A DNA stretch of 64,000 nt from Granulicella sp. S156 (GTDB taxonomy: Bacteria; Acidobacteriota; Terriglobia; Terriglobales; Acidobacteriaceae). Positions 1 through 8,819 of this stretch are shown here, one piece after another. The notes beneath the pieces are model-generated. The model made no database searches and was not told the DNA's origin. It was given only the letters and a program-made list of their open reading frames with translations. Each line of letters opens with the position of its first letter. The first letter of the stretch is position 1. The stretch covers positions 152,033 to 216,032 of the forward strand of contig NZ_LMUH01000020.1 of NCBI RefSeq assembly GCF_009766105.1, written 5' to 3'. Made by a program: the position numbers and the translations under genes.

Positions 1-669
1 GATCTTGAACTCGGAGGTCGTGCTGATCGATGGCTGGAAGGTGATCTGGTTCTGGCTTATATCGTTGAGGTTGACGCCGTTGATCTGAAAGTTCACCGAG
101 TCTTCCCGATTACCAGCCGTAATGAACGAGTTGGCCCCCAGCCCACGACTGGGAGAGGTGAGGCTTCCTGATGTCGGAGCGACCACGCCGCCCGGCGTCA
201 GTACCGTCAGGTCGAGGAAGTGACGTCCATTGAGCGGAATATCCTGCACCGTTTTTCTGTCGATGACCTGTCCGACCGTCATCGTCTGCGTCTCGATCTG
301 CTGTGCCGTGCTCTCCACCTGTACTGTCTCGCCTGCGGACGCGACAGCGAGGTGCATGTTGACCGCAACCGTCTGGGCCACGTCCACGGTGACCTTTTGC
401 ACAGAGTAGCTGCTGAACCCCGATGCCGTGGCCTGAACCGAGTAATCACCGGGTTGTAGCGAGGGGACAACGTAAAGTCCGTCGGAGTTGGTATCAATGA
501 CGCGGTCAAGCCCGGTCGCCAGGCTATGCACCTTTACATGCGCCCCAGGCACGACTGCGCCGCTTGGATCCGTTACGGTCCCTGAAAGTGTGGCAGTCGA
601 CTGGCCCCAGGCTCCAAGGGTGCCAACGCTAAACAGGACAGAAACAGAAAACCAATTTAAGAGCTTCAT
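1..669 (-). CDS. TonB-dependent receptor, Oar-like, N-terminal part (runs off the left edge)
   Basis: Reading the minus strand from ATG at 669 gives 223 uninterrupted codons up to base 1. There is a signal peptide (MKLLNWFSVSVLFSVGTLGA), then a carboxypeptidase-regulatory/SpaA-like domain at about residues 25-110 (TATLSGTVTDPSGAVVPGA) and the beginning of a plug domain (QDIPLNGRHFLDLTVLTPGG, then FQINGVNLNDISQNQI). This order is typical of the Oar-like outer-membrane receptors abundant in Acidobacteriota, which are 1000-1300 residues long, so most of the barrel lies outside the window. The family is thought to import large or polymeric nutrients with TonB energy; the substrate cannot be read from the sequence. 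A purine-rich stretch precedes the ATG on the minus strand (complement of tacgacctcc). The reading frame and domain order are seen; uptake function is family knowledge. Confidence 0.88.
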   Translation of the reverse strand, partial: MKLLNWFSVSVLFSVGTLGAWGQSTATLSGTVTDPSGAVVPGAHVKVHSLATGLDRVIDTNSDGLYVVPSLQPGDYSVQATASGFSSYSVQKVTVDVAQTVAVNMHLAVASAGETVQVESTAQQIETQTMTVGQVIDRKTVQDIPLNGRHFLDLTVLTPGGVVAPTSGSLTSPSRGLGANSFITAGNREDSVNFQINGVNLNDISQNQITFQPSISTTSEFKI

Positions 670-1019
670 CTACGACCTCCAGAAGGTGCTGTGAATGGAG
701 TGGGCCCGCGGCTAACCAAAAATGTACTAAATGTCAGGGAACATATATCAGATATCACATTTAATGCCCCGTGAAAACAAAATTCATCTTCCGTACGCAG
801 AATCTTTACCGCAGTGTCAGCAGTACCGGGCAAATTTATGATCCCGATCTGGGAGAAGAAGCCTGAACCAGACGTAAGCTTTCAACCTGACGAATCGCTT
901 TCGTTGCCTTTGTATTTGAGACACCCAGGGAACATTTCGAGAAAGCGTCGCGTATAGCTCTCCTGTGGACATTGCAAAGGAGGGGTGGTAGCTTCTATGC
1001 AATATCCAAAGGAGAAAGC
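670..1019. other. Divergent intergenic region between TonB receptor and PadR gene
   Basis: This 350-base stretch separates two divergently read genes and must hold both promoters. It is AT-richer than its surroundings between about 710 and 800. The PadR ribosome binding site AAAGGAG lies at 1008-1014, five bases before the ATG at 1020. An upstream ATG-less extension of the PadR frame back to 972 is open but lacks a binding site. I see no gene, RNA or convincing palindromic operator here. Confidence 0.6.
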
Positions 1020-1364
1020 ATGGCAGCGGACAAATCCGAGGTTTTACAGGGAACGCTGGATCTGATGATCCTCAAGACGCTGCAGGCCCTGGGCCCGTTG
1101 CATGGTTTTGGCATTGCGAGGCGCATCGAGCAGTTGAGCGAAGACGTGCTGACGTTGAACGAGGGCACCGTGTACACATCGCTCCTGCGTCTGCAGCAGA
1201 AGAGCTGGATTGCGAGCGAGTGGGGCGTCTCCGAGAACAATCGGCGAGCGCGGTTTTACAGCATTACCCAACGCGGTCTCAATCAGTTGGCGGTCGAGAC
1301 AGAAAACTGGGAGCGCATCGCCGCGGTGATTGGCCGTGTACTGGCGCTCGAGGCAAAGGCTTAG
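1020..1364 (+). CDS. PadR-family transcriptional regulator
   Basis: A 114-residue protein consisting of the winged-helix PadR domain. The N-terminus reads KSEVLQGTLDLMILKTLQAL, the usual PadR start, followed by LHGFGIARRI and the recognition region ending in LNEGTVYTSLLRLQQKSWI; YSITQRGLNQL forms the wing. ATG 1020 is chosen because AAAGGAG sits at 1008-1014; the frame is open further upstream but has no binding site. It lies 2 bases ahead of an ADOP permease gene, almost certainly in one transcript. This PadR-ADOP pairing is a hallmark of Acidobacteriota, where the regulator presumably represses the pair in response to an unknown ligand. Family assignment is firm; ligand and target are inference. 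Confidence 0.93.
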   Translation: MAADKSEVLQGTLDLMILKTLQALGPLHGFGIARRIEQLSEDVLTLNEGTVYTSLLRLQQKSWIASEWGVSENNRRARFYSITQRGLNQLAVETENWERIAAVIGRVLALEAKA

Positions 1365-1366
1365 TT

Positions 1367-4078
1367 ATGTTCGATCGCGCGCTTACCTTCCTCGCAAAAA
1401 TCAAGGGACTCGTCGGGCAGAGACGAGCCGACGTTGCCTTCGACGAAGAGATGAACACCCACCTGGAGATGCTCGCGGAGAAGTATCAGCGGGAAGGGAT
1501 GACCGCCAGGGAAGCCATCCGAGCGGCAAAACGGCAGTTTGGCAATACGACGCTGCTCCGGCAGAGGCAGAGAGAATCGAGGACGACGATGTTCTTTTCG
1601 AAGGTGTGGCGCGATGTGCGTTACGGTACGCGGCAATTGGCCAGAACTCCGGTATTCACGATCGTCTGCGTACTCACGCTCGCGCTTGGCGTCGGAGCCA
1701 ACACAGCCGTCTTCAGCGTGATGCATGCGGTGCTGAGAAAGATGTTGCCGGTGCAGGACTCTTCGCATGTCTTCTACCTACACACAACGGGGTATCCTGA
1801 CGGAGCCTCTCAGACTGGCGACTCTGATACGTCCTTTGCGTACCCCATGTATCAAGCGTTACGCGAGCAGCATGGCGTGCTGGAGGTAATGACCTTCATT
1901 CCCATGTCTTCGAGCGGCAAGACCTCCATACGGGTCGGCACAGTGCCGGAGGAAGCCGCGGGTGACATGGTGGGCGGTAACTACTTCAGTGGGCTGGGAG
2001 TAGGCACAGAGCTGGGCCGCGGCTTTGTACAGAAAGATGAGGACGACCACACTTCTGTCGTCGTGATCAGCGATAGCTTCTGGGAGACGCACTATCAGCG
2101 CAGCCACGATGTGATTGGTAAGACCCTCTATATCAAGTCGGTCCCATTCACGATCGTCGGTGTGGCGAGGAAGGGATTTGAGGGGACGGAAGGAAGGTTG
2201 CCGTTGGACTTCTGGATTCCTCTGCAGAGCAGGCCCGAGTTCAATGCGTGGGGCAATCCGGCAGAGTATGGAATGTACCTGACAACACCCAACAAGTGGT
2301 GCATGAAGCTAATGGTCCGCACGGCGCCTGGGATAAGCCGTGAGGAGGGGTTGGCAAGAGCGCAGGGAATCTTTGCACGAGTCGCCTATGCGGGTGTTGC
2401 ACCGAAGCACGCGGGAGATGAGACGTATAAGCTTTCGTTTAATGAGGCGAAGCAGTTTGACAGTCAGGATGATTCGTTTGCACGATCCTTGAAGGTGCTG
2501 ATGATGATGGTGGGACTGGTCCTGCTCATCGCCATGAGCAACGTGGTCATGTTGTTGATGGCCCGCAATGCGAGCCGGCAGAGAGAGTTCAGTGTACGTA
2601 TTGCACTCGGCGCAGGGCGCGGGGAGATGGCCCGGCAGTTACTCACTGAGAGCCTGTTGCTCGTGGCGCTGGGTGGCGCTGCCGCATGGATCTTCGCGCT
2701 GGGCGCGACGCGGGCTCTGGGATCGTGGGCGCACATTCAATCGAATCTGCAGCCCGATGGTGCGGTGGCGTGGTTCACTCTGGGGGTGCTACTTCTCCTG
2801 GCGCTGGTGTTCGGGCTGGCCCCGTTACGAAGGGCCATGTCCAGCGGACCGGAGATGGTGCTCCGTAGTTCCTCTACGGTCTCCCATACGAGCTCTCAAA
2901 AAGTGCGCGCTGGCAATGCGGTAATCGTGACGCAGATCGCAATGTGTCTGGTGTTGCTGGTAGGTGCGGGGTTGCTGCTCGGTACCTTGCGAAACCTGTT
3001 GAAGACACCCCTTGGGCAGAAGCCGGAAGGATTGCTGGTCTTCGGCGTGCAGCCGCAACATGCGCATACCAAAGAGGAGAGCATTGCCTTCTTTGTCGCG
3101 TTGCAGCAAAGGCTGCGAACGATTCCAGGCGTGCAGAGCGTTTCGATGGCTGGCAATCGGCCTGGTTCTGGATGGTCCGACAACAACGCTGGTGTCCTTG
3201 TAGACGGCCATAAACCGAAGGGGGTTGAACCAGAGCAGGCAAACTATCGACACAATACGGTAGGCCCGGACTACTTTCGCACGATGGGTGTCCAGGTAAT
3301 TCGGGGCAGAGATTTTTCCGATGCCGATTCTTCTACCGCTCCTAAAGTTTTGATTGTGAATGAGACCTTTGCGAAGAAGTATCTCGGCACCTTGAACGCG
3401 GTAGGCCACGTTCTCAGTAATTCAAAGGGGCTTGAGCCTAACCTCATCGTAGGTGTTGTGAAAGATCATAAGTACACCAGCATCACGGAAGAGGCGACGC
3501 CGATGATTTGGGATGTGTTCACGCAGGGTGACGCAGTGAGCCAACTCAATATCGAGATGCGCGTGCCTAACGATCCCATGGCGATGCTGCCGACTGTGCG
3601 CAAGATGATTGCGCAGATCGATCCTGACTTGCCATTGATGGAACCAATGACTCAAAGCGCGGTCTTTGAGCAGTCCATATCGCAACAGGCACTCTTCGCC
3701 CGTCTTGCGGGCTGCTTCGGTGTGCTGGCTGTGGTGCTGATCGCGACCGGCCTGTATGGAACGCTTGCCTATCGTGTGAGCCGTCGCAGTGCGGAGATCG
3801 GTGTTCGCATGGCACTGGGCGCGCAGCGCCTGCAGGTGGTCTGGATGGTCTTACGCGGAAGCCTCTCGCTGACGGCGATTGGAGTGGCATTAGGGATTCC
3901 GCTGGCCATGGCTGCGGGCATGCAATTGGAGAGTTCGCTGTACGGAATGAAAGCTCTCGATATTGCAAGCTATATGTTCGCGATCCTTGGTGTTGCCTTC
4001 GTAGCTCTCGTAGCAAGCGCTGTGCCAGCAGGCCGGGCAGCGAGCGTGGATCCTATAAAGGCGTTGCGCTTAGAGTGA
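1367..4078 (+). CDS. ADOP-type (acidobacterial duplicated orphan) FtsX/MacB-like permease
   Basis: A 903-residue integral membrane protein. Residues 1-75 form the soluble prefix (FDEEMNTHLEMLAEKYQREG). Then come RDVRYGTRQLARTPVFTIV and the first membrane helix with LALGVGANTAVFSVM, a MacB-type periplasmic domain, a central FtsX-like block with three helices around residues 370-490, a second MacB domain and a C-terminal FtsX block (SRRSAEIGVRMALGAQRLQV). The duplicated permease and the absence of an ATPase gene beside it match the ADOP family. Such proteins are assumed to work in ABC-type export or mechanotransmission, but their substrates and ATPase partners are unknown. ATG 1367 is preferred over the open frame from 1220 because it follows the PadR stop by 2 bases, giving translational coupling. 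Confidence 0.9.
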   Translation: MFDRALTFLAKIKGLVGQRRADVAFDEEMNTHLEMLAEKYQREGMTAREAIRAAKRQFGNTTLLRQRQRESRTTMFFSKVWRDVRYGTRQLARTPVFTIVCVLTLALGVGANTAVFSVMHAVLRKMLPVQDSSHVFYLHTTGYPDGASQTGDSDTSFAYPMYQALREQHGVLEVMTFIPMSSSGKTSIRVGTVPEEAAGDMVGGNYFSGLGVGTELGRGFVQKDEDDHTSVVVISDSFWETHYQRSHDVIGKTLYIKSVPFTIVGVARKGFEGTEGRLPLDFWIPLQSRPEFNAWGNPAEYGMYLTTPNKWCMKLMVRTAPGISREEGLARAQGIFARVAYAGVAPKHAGDETYKLSFNEAKQFDSQDDSFARSLKVLMMMVGLVLLIAMSNVVMLLMARNASRQREFSVRIALGAGRGEMARQLLTESLLLVALGGAAAWIFALGATRALGSWAHIQSNLQPDGAVAWFTLGVLLLLALVFGLAPLRRAMSSGPEMVLRSSSTVSHTSSQKVRAGNAVIVTQIAMCLVLLVGAGLLLGTLRNLLKTPLGQKPEGLLVFGVQPQHAHTKEESIAFFVALQQRLRTIPGVQSVSMAGNRPGSGWSDNNAGVLVDGHKPKGVEPEQANYRHNTVGPDYFRTMGVQVIRGRDFSDADSSTAPKVLIVNETFAKKYLGTLNAVGHVLSNSKGLEPNLIVGVVKDHKYTSITEEATPMIWDVFTQGDAVSQLNIEMRVPNDPMAMLPTVRKMIAQIDPDLPLMEPMTQSAVFEQSISQQALFARLAGCFGVLAVVLIATGLYGTLAYRVSRRSAEIGVRMALGAQRLQVVWMVLRGSLSLTAIGVALGIPLAMAAGMQLESSLYGMKALDIASYMFAILGVAFVALVASAVPAGRAASVDPIKALRLE

Positions 4079-4237
4079 CACCCTCCGCATGCTGCTGAAC
4101 TGAACGGATCCCATCACAGGGTCTATTACTTCGGCGACCACTTTGAGAAGAAATAGATTTGATGAGCAAAGCCAAGCTCCATCGCGACCTGATTGTCAGG
4201 CATAAATCTGAAGCGCTCCGGTGATATTCTCGGTCGC

Positions 4238-4627
4238 ATGTGGAAGACCTTAGTTCTGGCTATCTTCGCGATCGTGCCCACTCCTGATATGTACAGTCAG
4301 GTGCCCTGTCCGGTCTCCTTGACAAGTGCGACTGCCCAGCAGGGCCGCATCAAACTGGAGTTCAGGAATAAAGGCAAGATTCCCATTGAGCAACTCAGCC
4401 TCTCATGCACGCCGTCTGCGAACCACAAGTCTGGCAGTGCGATCTGCCATCACGAGACCGGCATCTTTTATCCGGGGGACGAATCTTGGATCGAGATCGC
4501 CTATCCGGGCGCGAATCGCCGCAGTGTTGTCCTCGCGGTCAAAGAGGTCTACATGGCCGGCGGCGCATTTTGGAATACCCGGTCATCCGATTCCTGCCGA
4601 ACTCTAAGAGTGCCTGTAAACAGATAG
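4238..4627 (+). CDS. Small exported protein of unknown function
   Basis: A 129-residue product starting MWKTLVLAIFAIVPTPDMYS, a plausible signal peptide, followed by a single compact domain with four cysteines (PCPVSL, LSCTPS, AICHHE, DSCRTL) that could form two disulphides in the periplasm. A TTG at 4193 in the same frame is possible but would bury the signal peptide 15 residues inside. The pattern of beta-strands such as GRIKLEFRNKGKIPIEQLSL resembles exported Ig-like or DUF proteins of Acidobacteriota, but I do not recognise the family. It stands alone, 160 bases after the ADOP gene and 172 before the S9 peptidase, with only a weak ribosome binding site. Existence is likely; function is unknown. 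Confidence 0.6.
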   Translation: MWKTLVLAIFAIVPTPDMYSQVPCPVSLTSATAQQGRIKLEFRNKGKIPIEQLSLSCTPSANHKSGSAICHHETGIFYPGDESWIEIAYPGANRRSVVLAVKEVYMAGGAFWNTRSSDSCRTLRVPVNR

Positions 4628-4799
4628 CCTCGCTGCTTCCTGTTTGTCGCAAGTGGGTTTGCGAAAGCCTCTTGTCTCGTGACCGCGAAGGCTACACAGA
4701 TCCCCTTCGGGATGACGAGTAAGAAGGGCAAGAGCCACTACAGCTGCAACGGGAAGCTGGGTGGTACACTCAGCAAAATTCTGAGGATGGAGTTTTCCC

Positions 4800-6908
4800 A
4801 TGCCTAGATGGTTCTCTTTGTTGTTGTGCCAGGCGTTCCTGGGAGCGTCTGCGCAGGTGGTGTCTACACCAGCGGCTCCCGCAGTCACGGCGCCGGGTGC
4901 GCCGACGATCGATCAGTCGCTCGAGATGATCTCCGTGACCGCGCCCTCGGTTTCTCCGGATGGGACGCGCGTGGTGTATCAGCAGAGCCGAACCAACTGG
5001 GATGGGAATGCGTTTGAGGACGATCTTTGGGTGGTCTCGACCCATGATCCGAAGCCGCATCGGCTGACCGCGCCGAACAAGTCTGCCGTTGAGGCCGCGT
5101 GGTCTCCTGACGGACGATGGATCGCGTTTGTCTCGGACCGGCCAGGGGTGATCCCGAAGTCCCCGGCGGAGAAGGGTCAGATCTATCTCGCGCCGGCTGA
5201 GGGAGGCGAAGGCGTGCAATTGACGCACACCGAAACGGACGTGGATCAATTTGAATGGTCACCGGACAGCACGTCGATTGCCTTCACCTGTGCCGATCCG
5301 GACCCTCAGAAGCTCAAGGATCGCAAAGAGAGCTTTGGCGAATACCACATCATCCACGGCGACTATGACATGGAGCACATCTGGCTGGTGGATGTGCCGG
5401 AAGACCCAGGTGTCACGACTCCGGCGCCGGTCAAGATTACGGACGGCAGTTTTTCGGTGGGAGACTTCAAGTTTGCGCCAGATGGCAAGCAGATCGCGTT
5501 CTCGGCGCAGCGCGATCCGGATCTGATATCTGCTTTTACCGCGGACATCTATACGGTCACCCTGGCCGGGCATACGGTGAAAAAGATTGTAGAGACGGCA
5601 GGTCCGGATGAGGATCCGTACTGGTCGCCGGATGGCAGGCAAATCGCCTTCGTCACTGCGAACGGCGATCCGCACTTCTTCTATACAAATAACCGGATCG
5701 CCATTGTTCCCGCGGACGGAAGCGCGAAGCCTGTGGTGGTGGACGAGGCCTTCGATGAAGATGCGAGTCTGGTTGCGTGGGCGGCGGAGGGGATCTACTT
5801 CACGAGCTTCGAGCATGGCACGATGCGGCTGTTCCGGCTGGATCCGATGGCGAAGTCCATCGCGGCGGTAAGCCCTGAACATCAGTACATCACGGCGGTC
5901 TCGATCTCGCCGGATGGCAAACACGTGGCGTATCGCGGAGCGTCGGCGGAGCATATGCCGGAGATCGATACGGCGGAGCTTGGCTCCGCCCATGCCGGGG
6001 CTACGAATTCCGCTGCATGGGCGCCGGTGCAACTGACCCACGTCAACAATCAACTCGCTCCTTATGCACGGTCCACGCGTGAGATCGTGACATGGAAGTC
6101 CGGCGACGGGGCCACGATCGAAGGCGTGCTGGAGAAACCCGCTAACTTTCAGCCGGGAGTGAAGTACCCGCTGCTGGTGATCATTCATGGCGGCCCCACG
6201 GGGCTCGACACACCGGTGCTGGCGCCGGACCGGTACTATCCGGCGGAGCGCTTCCTGGCACGGGGCGCGTTGGTGCTGCGGCCTAACTACCGCGGATCCG
6301 CAGGGTATGGAGGGAAGTTCCGCGCACTGAACGTGCGCAACCTGGGCGTGGGAGATTATGCCGATGTGATCAGCGGCGTCGACTCCCTGATTGCCAAGGG
6401 CATGGTGGATCCGAAGCGGGTGGGGGCAATGGGATGGAGCGAGGGAGGTTATATCTCGGCGTTCATCACGGCCTCGAGCGACCGCTTTGTAGCGGTCAGC
6501 GTGGGCGCAGGCATCTCGGACTGGGCGACGTATTACTACAACACCGACATAACGCCGTTTACAAGACAGTATCTCGACGCCACGCCGCAGAGCGATCCTG
6601 AGATCTACAAGAAGACTTCGCCGATCAACTACATCAGCCATGCCAGGACGCCGACACTCATTCAGCAGGGCAGTGTGGACCACCGGGTGCCGGTGGCGAA
6701 TTCCTTTGAACTGCGGCAGGCGCTCGAGGACCGCGGAGTCCCGGTGAAGATGGTGCTGTATGAAGGCTTTGGGCATCCGATCACCAAGCCCAAACAGCAG
6801 CGCGCTGTCATGGAAGAGAACGAGCTCTGGTTCAACCACTACATCTGGGGTGATCCTCTCCCGGCAGATCTTACTCCGGTAGCGAAGGCGAAGGAAGACA
6901 AGAAGTAG
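4800..6908 (+). CDS. S9-family serine peptidase (prolyl oligopeptidase / acylaminoacyl-peptidase type), exported
   Basis: A 702-residue protein with an N-terminal signal peptide (MPRWFSLLLCQAFLGASAQ), then a beta-propeller of WD40-like/TolB-like repeats (SVSPDGTRVVYQQS, AWSPDGRWIAFVSD, YWSPDGRQIAFVT, SISPDGKHVAYRG) at about residues 45-400. A C-terminal alpha/beta-hydrolase domain follows. The catalytic triad is visible: Ser547 in GWSEGG, Asp627 in QGSVDHRVP and His659 in YEGFGHP. Length and order match the S9C group, which cleave N-terminal or dipeptide units from short peptides, here in the periplasm. The start is set by the ATG after a purine-rich GGATGGAG stretch and gives a good signal sequence. 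The neighbours do not indicate a specific substrate. Confidence 0.92.
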   Translation: MPRWFSLLLCQAFLGASAQVVSTPAAPAVTAPGAPTIDQSLEMISVTAPSVSPDGTRVVYQQSRTNWDGNAFEDDLWVVSTHDPKPHRLTAPNKSAVEAAWSPDGRWIAFVSDRPGVIPKSPAEKGQIYLAPAEGGEGVQLTHTETDVDQFEWSPDSTSIAFTCADPDPQKLKDRKESFGEYHIIHGDYDMEHIWLVDVPEDPGVTTPAPVKITDGSFSVGDFKFAPDGKQIAFSAQRDPDLISAFTADIYTVTLAGHTVKKIVETAGPDEDPYWSPDGRQIAFVTANGDPHFFYTNNRIAIVPADGSAKPVVVDEAFDEDASLVAWAAEGIYFTSFEHGTMRLFRLDPMAKSIAAVSPEHQYITAVSISPDGKHVAYRGASAEHMPEIDTAELGSAHAGATNSAAWAPVQLTHVNNQLAPYARSTREIVTWKSGDGATIEGVLEKPANFQPGVKYPLLVIIHGGPTGLDTPVLAPDRYYPAERFLARGALVLRPNYRGSAGYGGKFRALNVRNLGVGDYADVISGVDSLIAKGMVDPKRVGAMGWSEGGYISAFITASSDRFVAVSVGAGISDWATYYYNTDITPFTRQYLDATPQSDPEIYKKTSPINYISHARTPTLIQQGSVDHRVPVANSFELRQALEDRGVPVKMVLYEGFGHPITKPKQQRAVMEENELWFNHYIWGDPLPADLTPVAKAKEDKK

Positions 6909-6948
6909 GGAAGTGGTAAATAGTGAATCGTTACCAGCCACCAATCCG

Positions 6949-6992
6949 GGTGCCCCATCTTCGGCGCGTTTTTTGCGCCTAAGGTGGGCATC
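6949..6992. repeat. REP-like inverted repeat after the S9 peptidase gene
   Basis: The left arm GGTGCCCCATCTTCGGCGC and the right arm GCGCCTAAGGTGGGCATC are imperfect inverted repeats separated by a short T-rich loop. The structure folds into a long hairpin in the convergent gap between the peptidase gene and the OB-fold-like gene. Similar GGTGCCCCA-type intergenic palindromes are, from memory, common in Acidobacteriaceae genomes. It may end transcription from either side or protect the mRNA 3' end, but there is no T-run directly after the stem. Confidence 0.55.
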
Positions 6993-7064
6993 GGGCGAAC
7001 GCCCGACTGCTCCCGCCCATCTATACCTTGTCTCTAACGCTACAACTGGCACACAACAGCGTTT

Positions 7065-7808
7065 TCATGGCTTCGCTGCGCCAATATCTGCAGGGCTGCG
7101 CGGATCAATCTCATGATGCGTGTCGTACTGGCTGCTGAACCCGGTTACGCTTACCACCTTCCCCGCAGCAAAGCTGCTCGTGGGAATGCCGGTCTGCACA
7201 TTGACGAAGATCAGGGCTTCACCGGAACCGTCATTGATGGAAACCTTGAAGCCATAAGGTCCATCACCAGCCGGTGCCTGCGTAATCTTGCCGTGCACCT
7301 TGACGATCAGTCCTTCATTGGCTTCGCCCACCTCTGCGGTCTTCAGCGGCTTCGGCGCGATGACATGGAAGTCACTGTCGTTCTTTGTGGTCGCCTTCTT
7401 CACGGCTGCCGCGTCGGCGGGGACCACCACCAGCAGGCCGGACTTATCCGTGAGCACACCGCTGACACGCGCGCGCCAGGGCGGCACAATACTTGCATTG
7501 TCCGGTGTACTGACATAGATGCCGCCGCTGGCGTCCTGCAATCCAAAGCCTTTGTCGTCAAAGCTCGACTCGAAGGCGCCCGAGGGCGTGGAGTCCACCC
7601 CATAGATCGTGACGTGGGCGCCCAGGGGCAGGGAACGTGCCTTGGCGATCGGAATGACATCATCGGCAGGAGCGGCAACAGTAACGGTGCTTGTAAGGGC
7701 GAAGATCAGACCCAGGCAGACAAAGCTTAAAATGCGACGTTGCACGCGAGACGCTGCAGCGCGCTGGGTTCGCACCATCAGGTTGGAGTCTTCATTCCTA
7801 AGAGCCAT
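7065..7808 (-). CDS. Exported protein with OB-fold-like domain (unknown function)
   Basis: A 247-residue protein with an N-terminal membrane/signal segment around residues 25-46 (RRILSFVCLGLIFALTSTVT) after a basic leader, followed by a beta-rich region. FGLQDASGGIYV, RARVSGVLTDKSGLLVV and LIVKVHGKITQAP, together with VSINDGSGEALIFVN, show two consecutive blocks with the strand pattern of OB-fold domains (YdeI/DUF5689-like; seen also in exported nucleases). ATG 7808 is preceded on the minus strand by GAGGACGTGC, a good binding site. It has its own leader with an 18-bp GC palindrome 26 bases upstream. No catalytic motif is apparent; ligand (nucleic acid, sugar or metal) is unknown. Convergent with the S9 peptidase. 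Confidence 0.75.
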   Translation of the reverse strand: MALRNEDSNLMVRTQRAAASRVQRRILSFVCLGLIFALTSTVTVAAPADDVIPIAKARSLPLGAHVTIYGVDSTPSGAFESSFDDKGFGLQDASGGIYVSTPDNASIVPPWRARVSGVLTDKSGLLVVVPADAAAVKKATTKNDSDFHVIAPKPLKTAEVGEANEGLIVKVHGKITQAPAGDGPYGFKVSINDGSGEALIFVNVQTGIPTSSFAAGKVVSVTGFSSQYDTHHEIDPRSPADIGAAKP

Positions 7809-8130
7809 GCACGTCCTCTTTCTTTTGTCGGAAGATCCCGGGCCCGGGATCCAACACGATACTCAATCCGGATCAGCTTAGATGAATGGTGATCTATTGC
7901 GGGATATTTTGAAGCGCGTTTCGGTCAGGCGAGACGGCAAGGGAATAGTCCTCTACAAACGCGGCTAAAAGCCCGATTTTCAACTGTCCTTATGGCATGA
8001 CCTAATGGCCACGGCTTCCTCCGTCCGCGTTGCTAAAGCGTCACGGCTGGCTAGCCATGGAGTACAGAGGGGGGCGTTTGCGGGAGGGGCACAGATAGAC
8101 GCGAAGCATCATCGAGCCGGAGTTGATGGC
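7809..8130. other. Leader region of the OB-fold-like gene
   Basis: These 322 bases lie between the start of the minus-strand OB-fold-like gene and the 3' end of the minus-strand tetR gene, so they carry the promoter of the former. A perfect palindrome sits at 7834-7851 and is listed separately. Apart from that I see no gene or RNA. Confidence 0.5.
7834..7851. promoter_or_regulatory. Perfect 18-bp palindrome upstream of the OB-fold-like gene
   Basis: GATCCCGGGCCCGGGATC reads the same on both strands. It lies 26 bases before the start codon at 7808, in the 5' leader or promoter of that minus-strand gene. It could be a repressor site or a cruciform or hairpin in the leader mRNA. No regulator is implied by the neighbours. 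The flanking bases do not extend the symmetry. Confidence 0.4.
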
Positions 8131-8769
8131 TCACGCGTAAGGCGTGCCTGCCATCGCAGCTTTCAGGCCGATGGTTCCCTTATCCACCATCGCGAGAAAG
8201 GCGGCATTCGCCTTCTTTGTATTTCGACTCTTTCGAAAGGTTCGGTGAGCCTGAATGTGGGCCACGGTCCACGTTGCCAAAAGTAGATTGGCCGCCAGAT
8301 AGGCGTCGGGATCGGCAGGTTCTCGCCCTGCGCCTTCAGATAGCGCGACCGCTACGAATTGCGCGATCTCGTCACGTATCGCCCTGGCCCGAGCCTTGAG
8401 GGTTTCGCTGCGCTCGATGGTCTCGATGAAGCCTTGGCTCGCAACGGAAAATTCGACGTAAGGGCTCTGATCCGCAATCAGCCGATGAGCGAGCAGCCGT
8501 AGCGACTCGATCGGAGATACGCGGGGATCACGCTGCTGCAAAGTTTCACGCAGGGCCTCCCGAATCTCCTCATCGCGATCAAAGAACATGTCCTCCTTGC
8601 GCGGGAAGTGATTGAACACCGTCATTCGCCCGACGTCCGCGGCTTCCGCGATCTCGTCTACGGTCACATGATCAAAACCCCGCTCGGTGAAGAGGCGTGT
8701 GGCGGCATCGGATATGCTTTCTCGCGTGGCGAGCCGGTTGCGGGATCGACGGTCGAATGGCTTTGGCAT
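8131..8769 (-). CDS. TetR/AcrR-family repressor
   Basis: A 212-residue TetR-type regulator. The N-terminal helix-turn-helix spans residues 10-60 (ISDAATRLFTERGFDHVTVD, then EIAEAADVGRMTVFNHF, PRKEDMFF), and the remaining helices form a ligand-binding domain without recognisable specificity. It is divergently transcribed from the FAD monooxygenase gene at 8845, with only 75 bases between the two starts. That gap contains a near-perfect 34-bp palindrome overlapping a good promoter, so it probably represses both itself and the monooxygenase and is released by the enzyme's substrate. The family is certain; the inducer is unknown. Confidence 0.93.
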   Translation of the reverse strand: MPKPFDRRSRNRLATRESISDAATRLFTERGFDHVTVDEIAEAADVGRMTVFNHFPRKEDMFFDRDEEIREALRETLQQRDPRVSPIESLRLLAHRLIADQSPYVEFSVASQGFIETIERSETLKARARAIRDEIAQFVAVALSEGAGREPADPDAYLAANLLLATWTVAHIQAHRTFRKSRNTKKANAAFLAMVDKGTIGLKAAMAGTPYA

Positions 8770-8776
8770 GTGACTC

Positions 8777-8808
8777 TTGACAGTTTACATGTACTGAGTA
8801 TGTATACT
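8777..8808 (+). promoter_or_regulatory. Promoter of the FAD monooxygenase gene, overlapped by the TetR operator
   Basis: A consensus -35 box TTGACA is at 8777-8782. A -10 box follows as TATGTA at 8799-8804 (16-base spacer) or TATACT at 8803-8808 (20-base spacer). Both -10 candidates lie inside the 34-bp palindrome, so a bound repressor would block RNA polymerase. The mRNA start would be near 8812, about 30 bases before the ATG. Confidence 0.6.
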
Positions 8809-8819
8809 TAGTACATGTA
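8786..8819. promoter_or_regulatory. 34-bp palindromic TetR operator
   Basis: The two arms TACATGTACT and AGTACATGTA are exact inverted repeats, and the 14 central bases are symmetric except for two mismatched pairs. A further half-site, GGTACATGT, follows at 8823-8831. The site lies between the divergent tetR and monooxygenase genes, the usual position for a TetR-family operator, and covers the -10 region of the monooxygenase promoter. Binding is inferred from position and symmetry. Confidence 0.75.

Noticed and set aside
5259-7052. 597-codon open frame on the minus strand opposite the S9 peptidase
   Set aside because: It mirrors the peptidase gene in codon-position bias, has no domain or binding site and is a shadow of a GC-rich gene.
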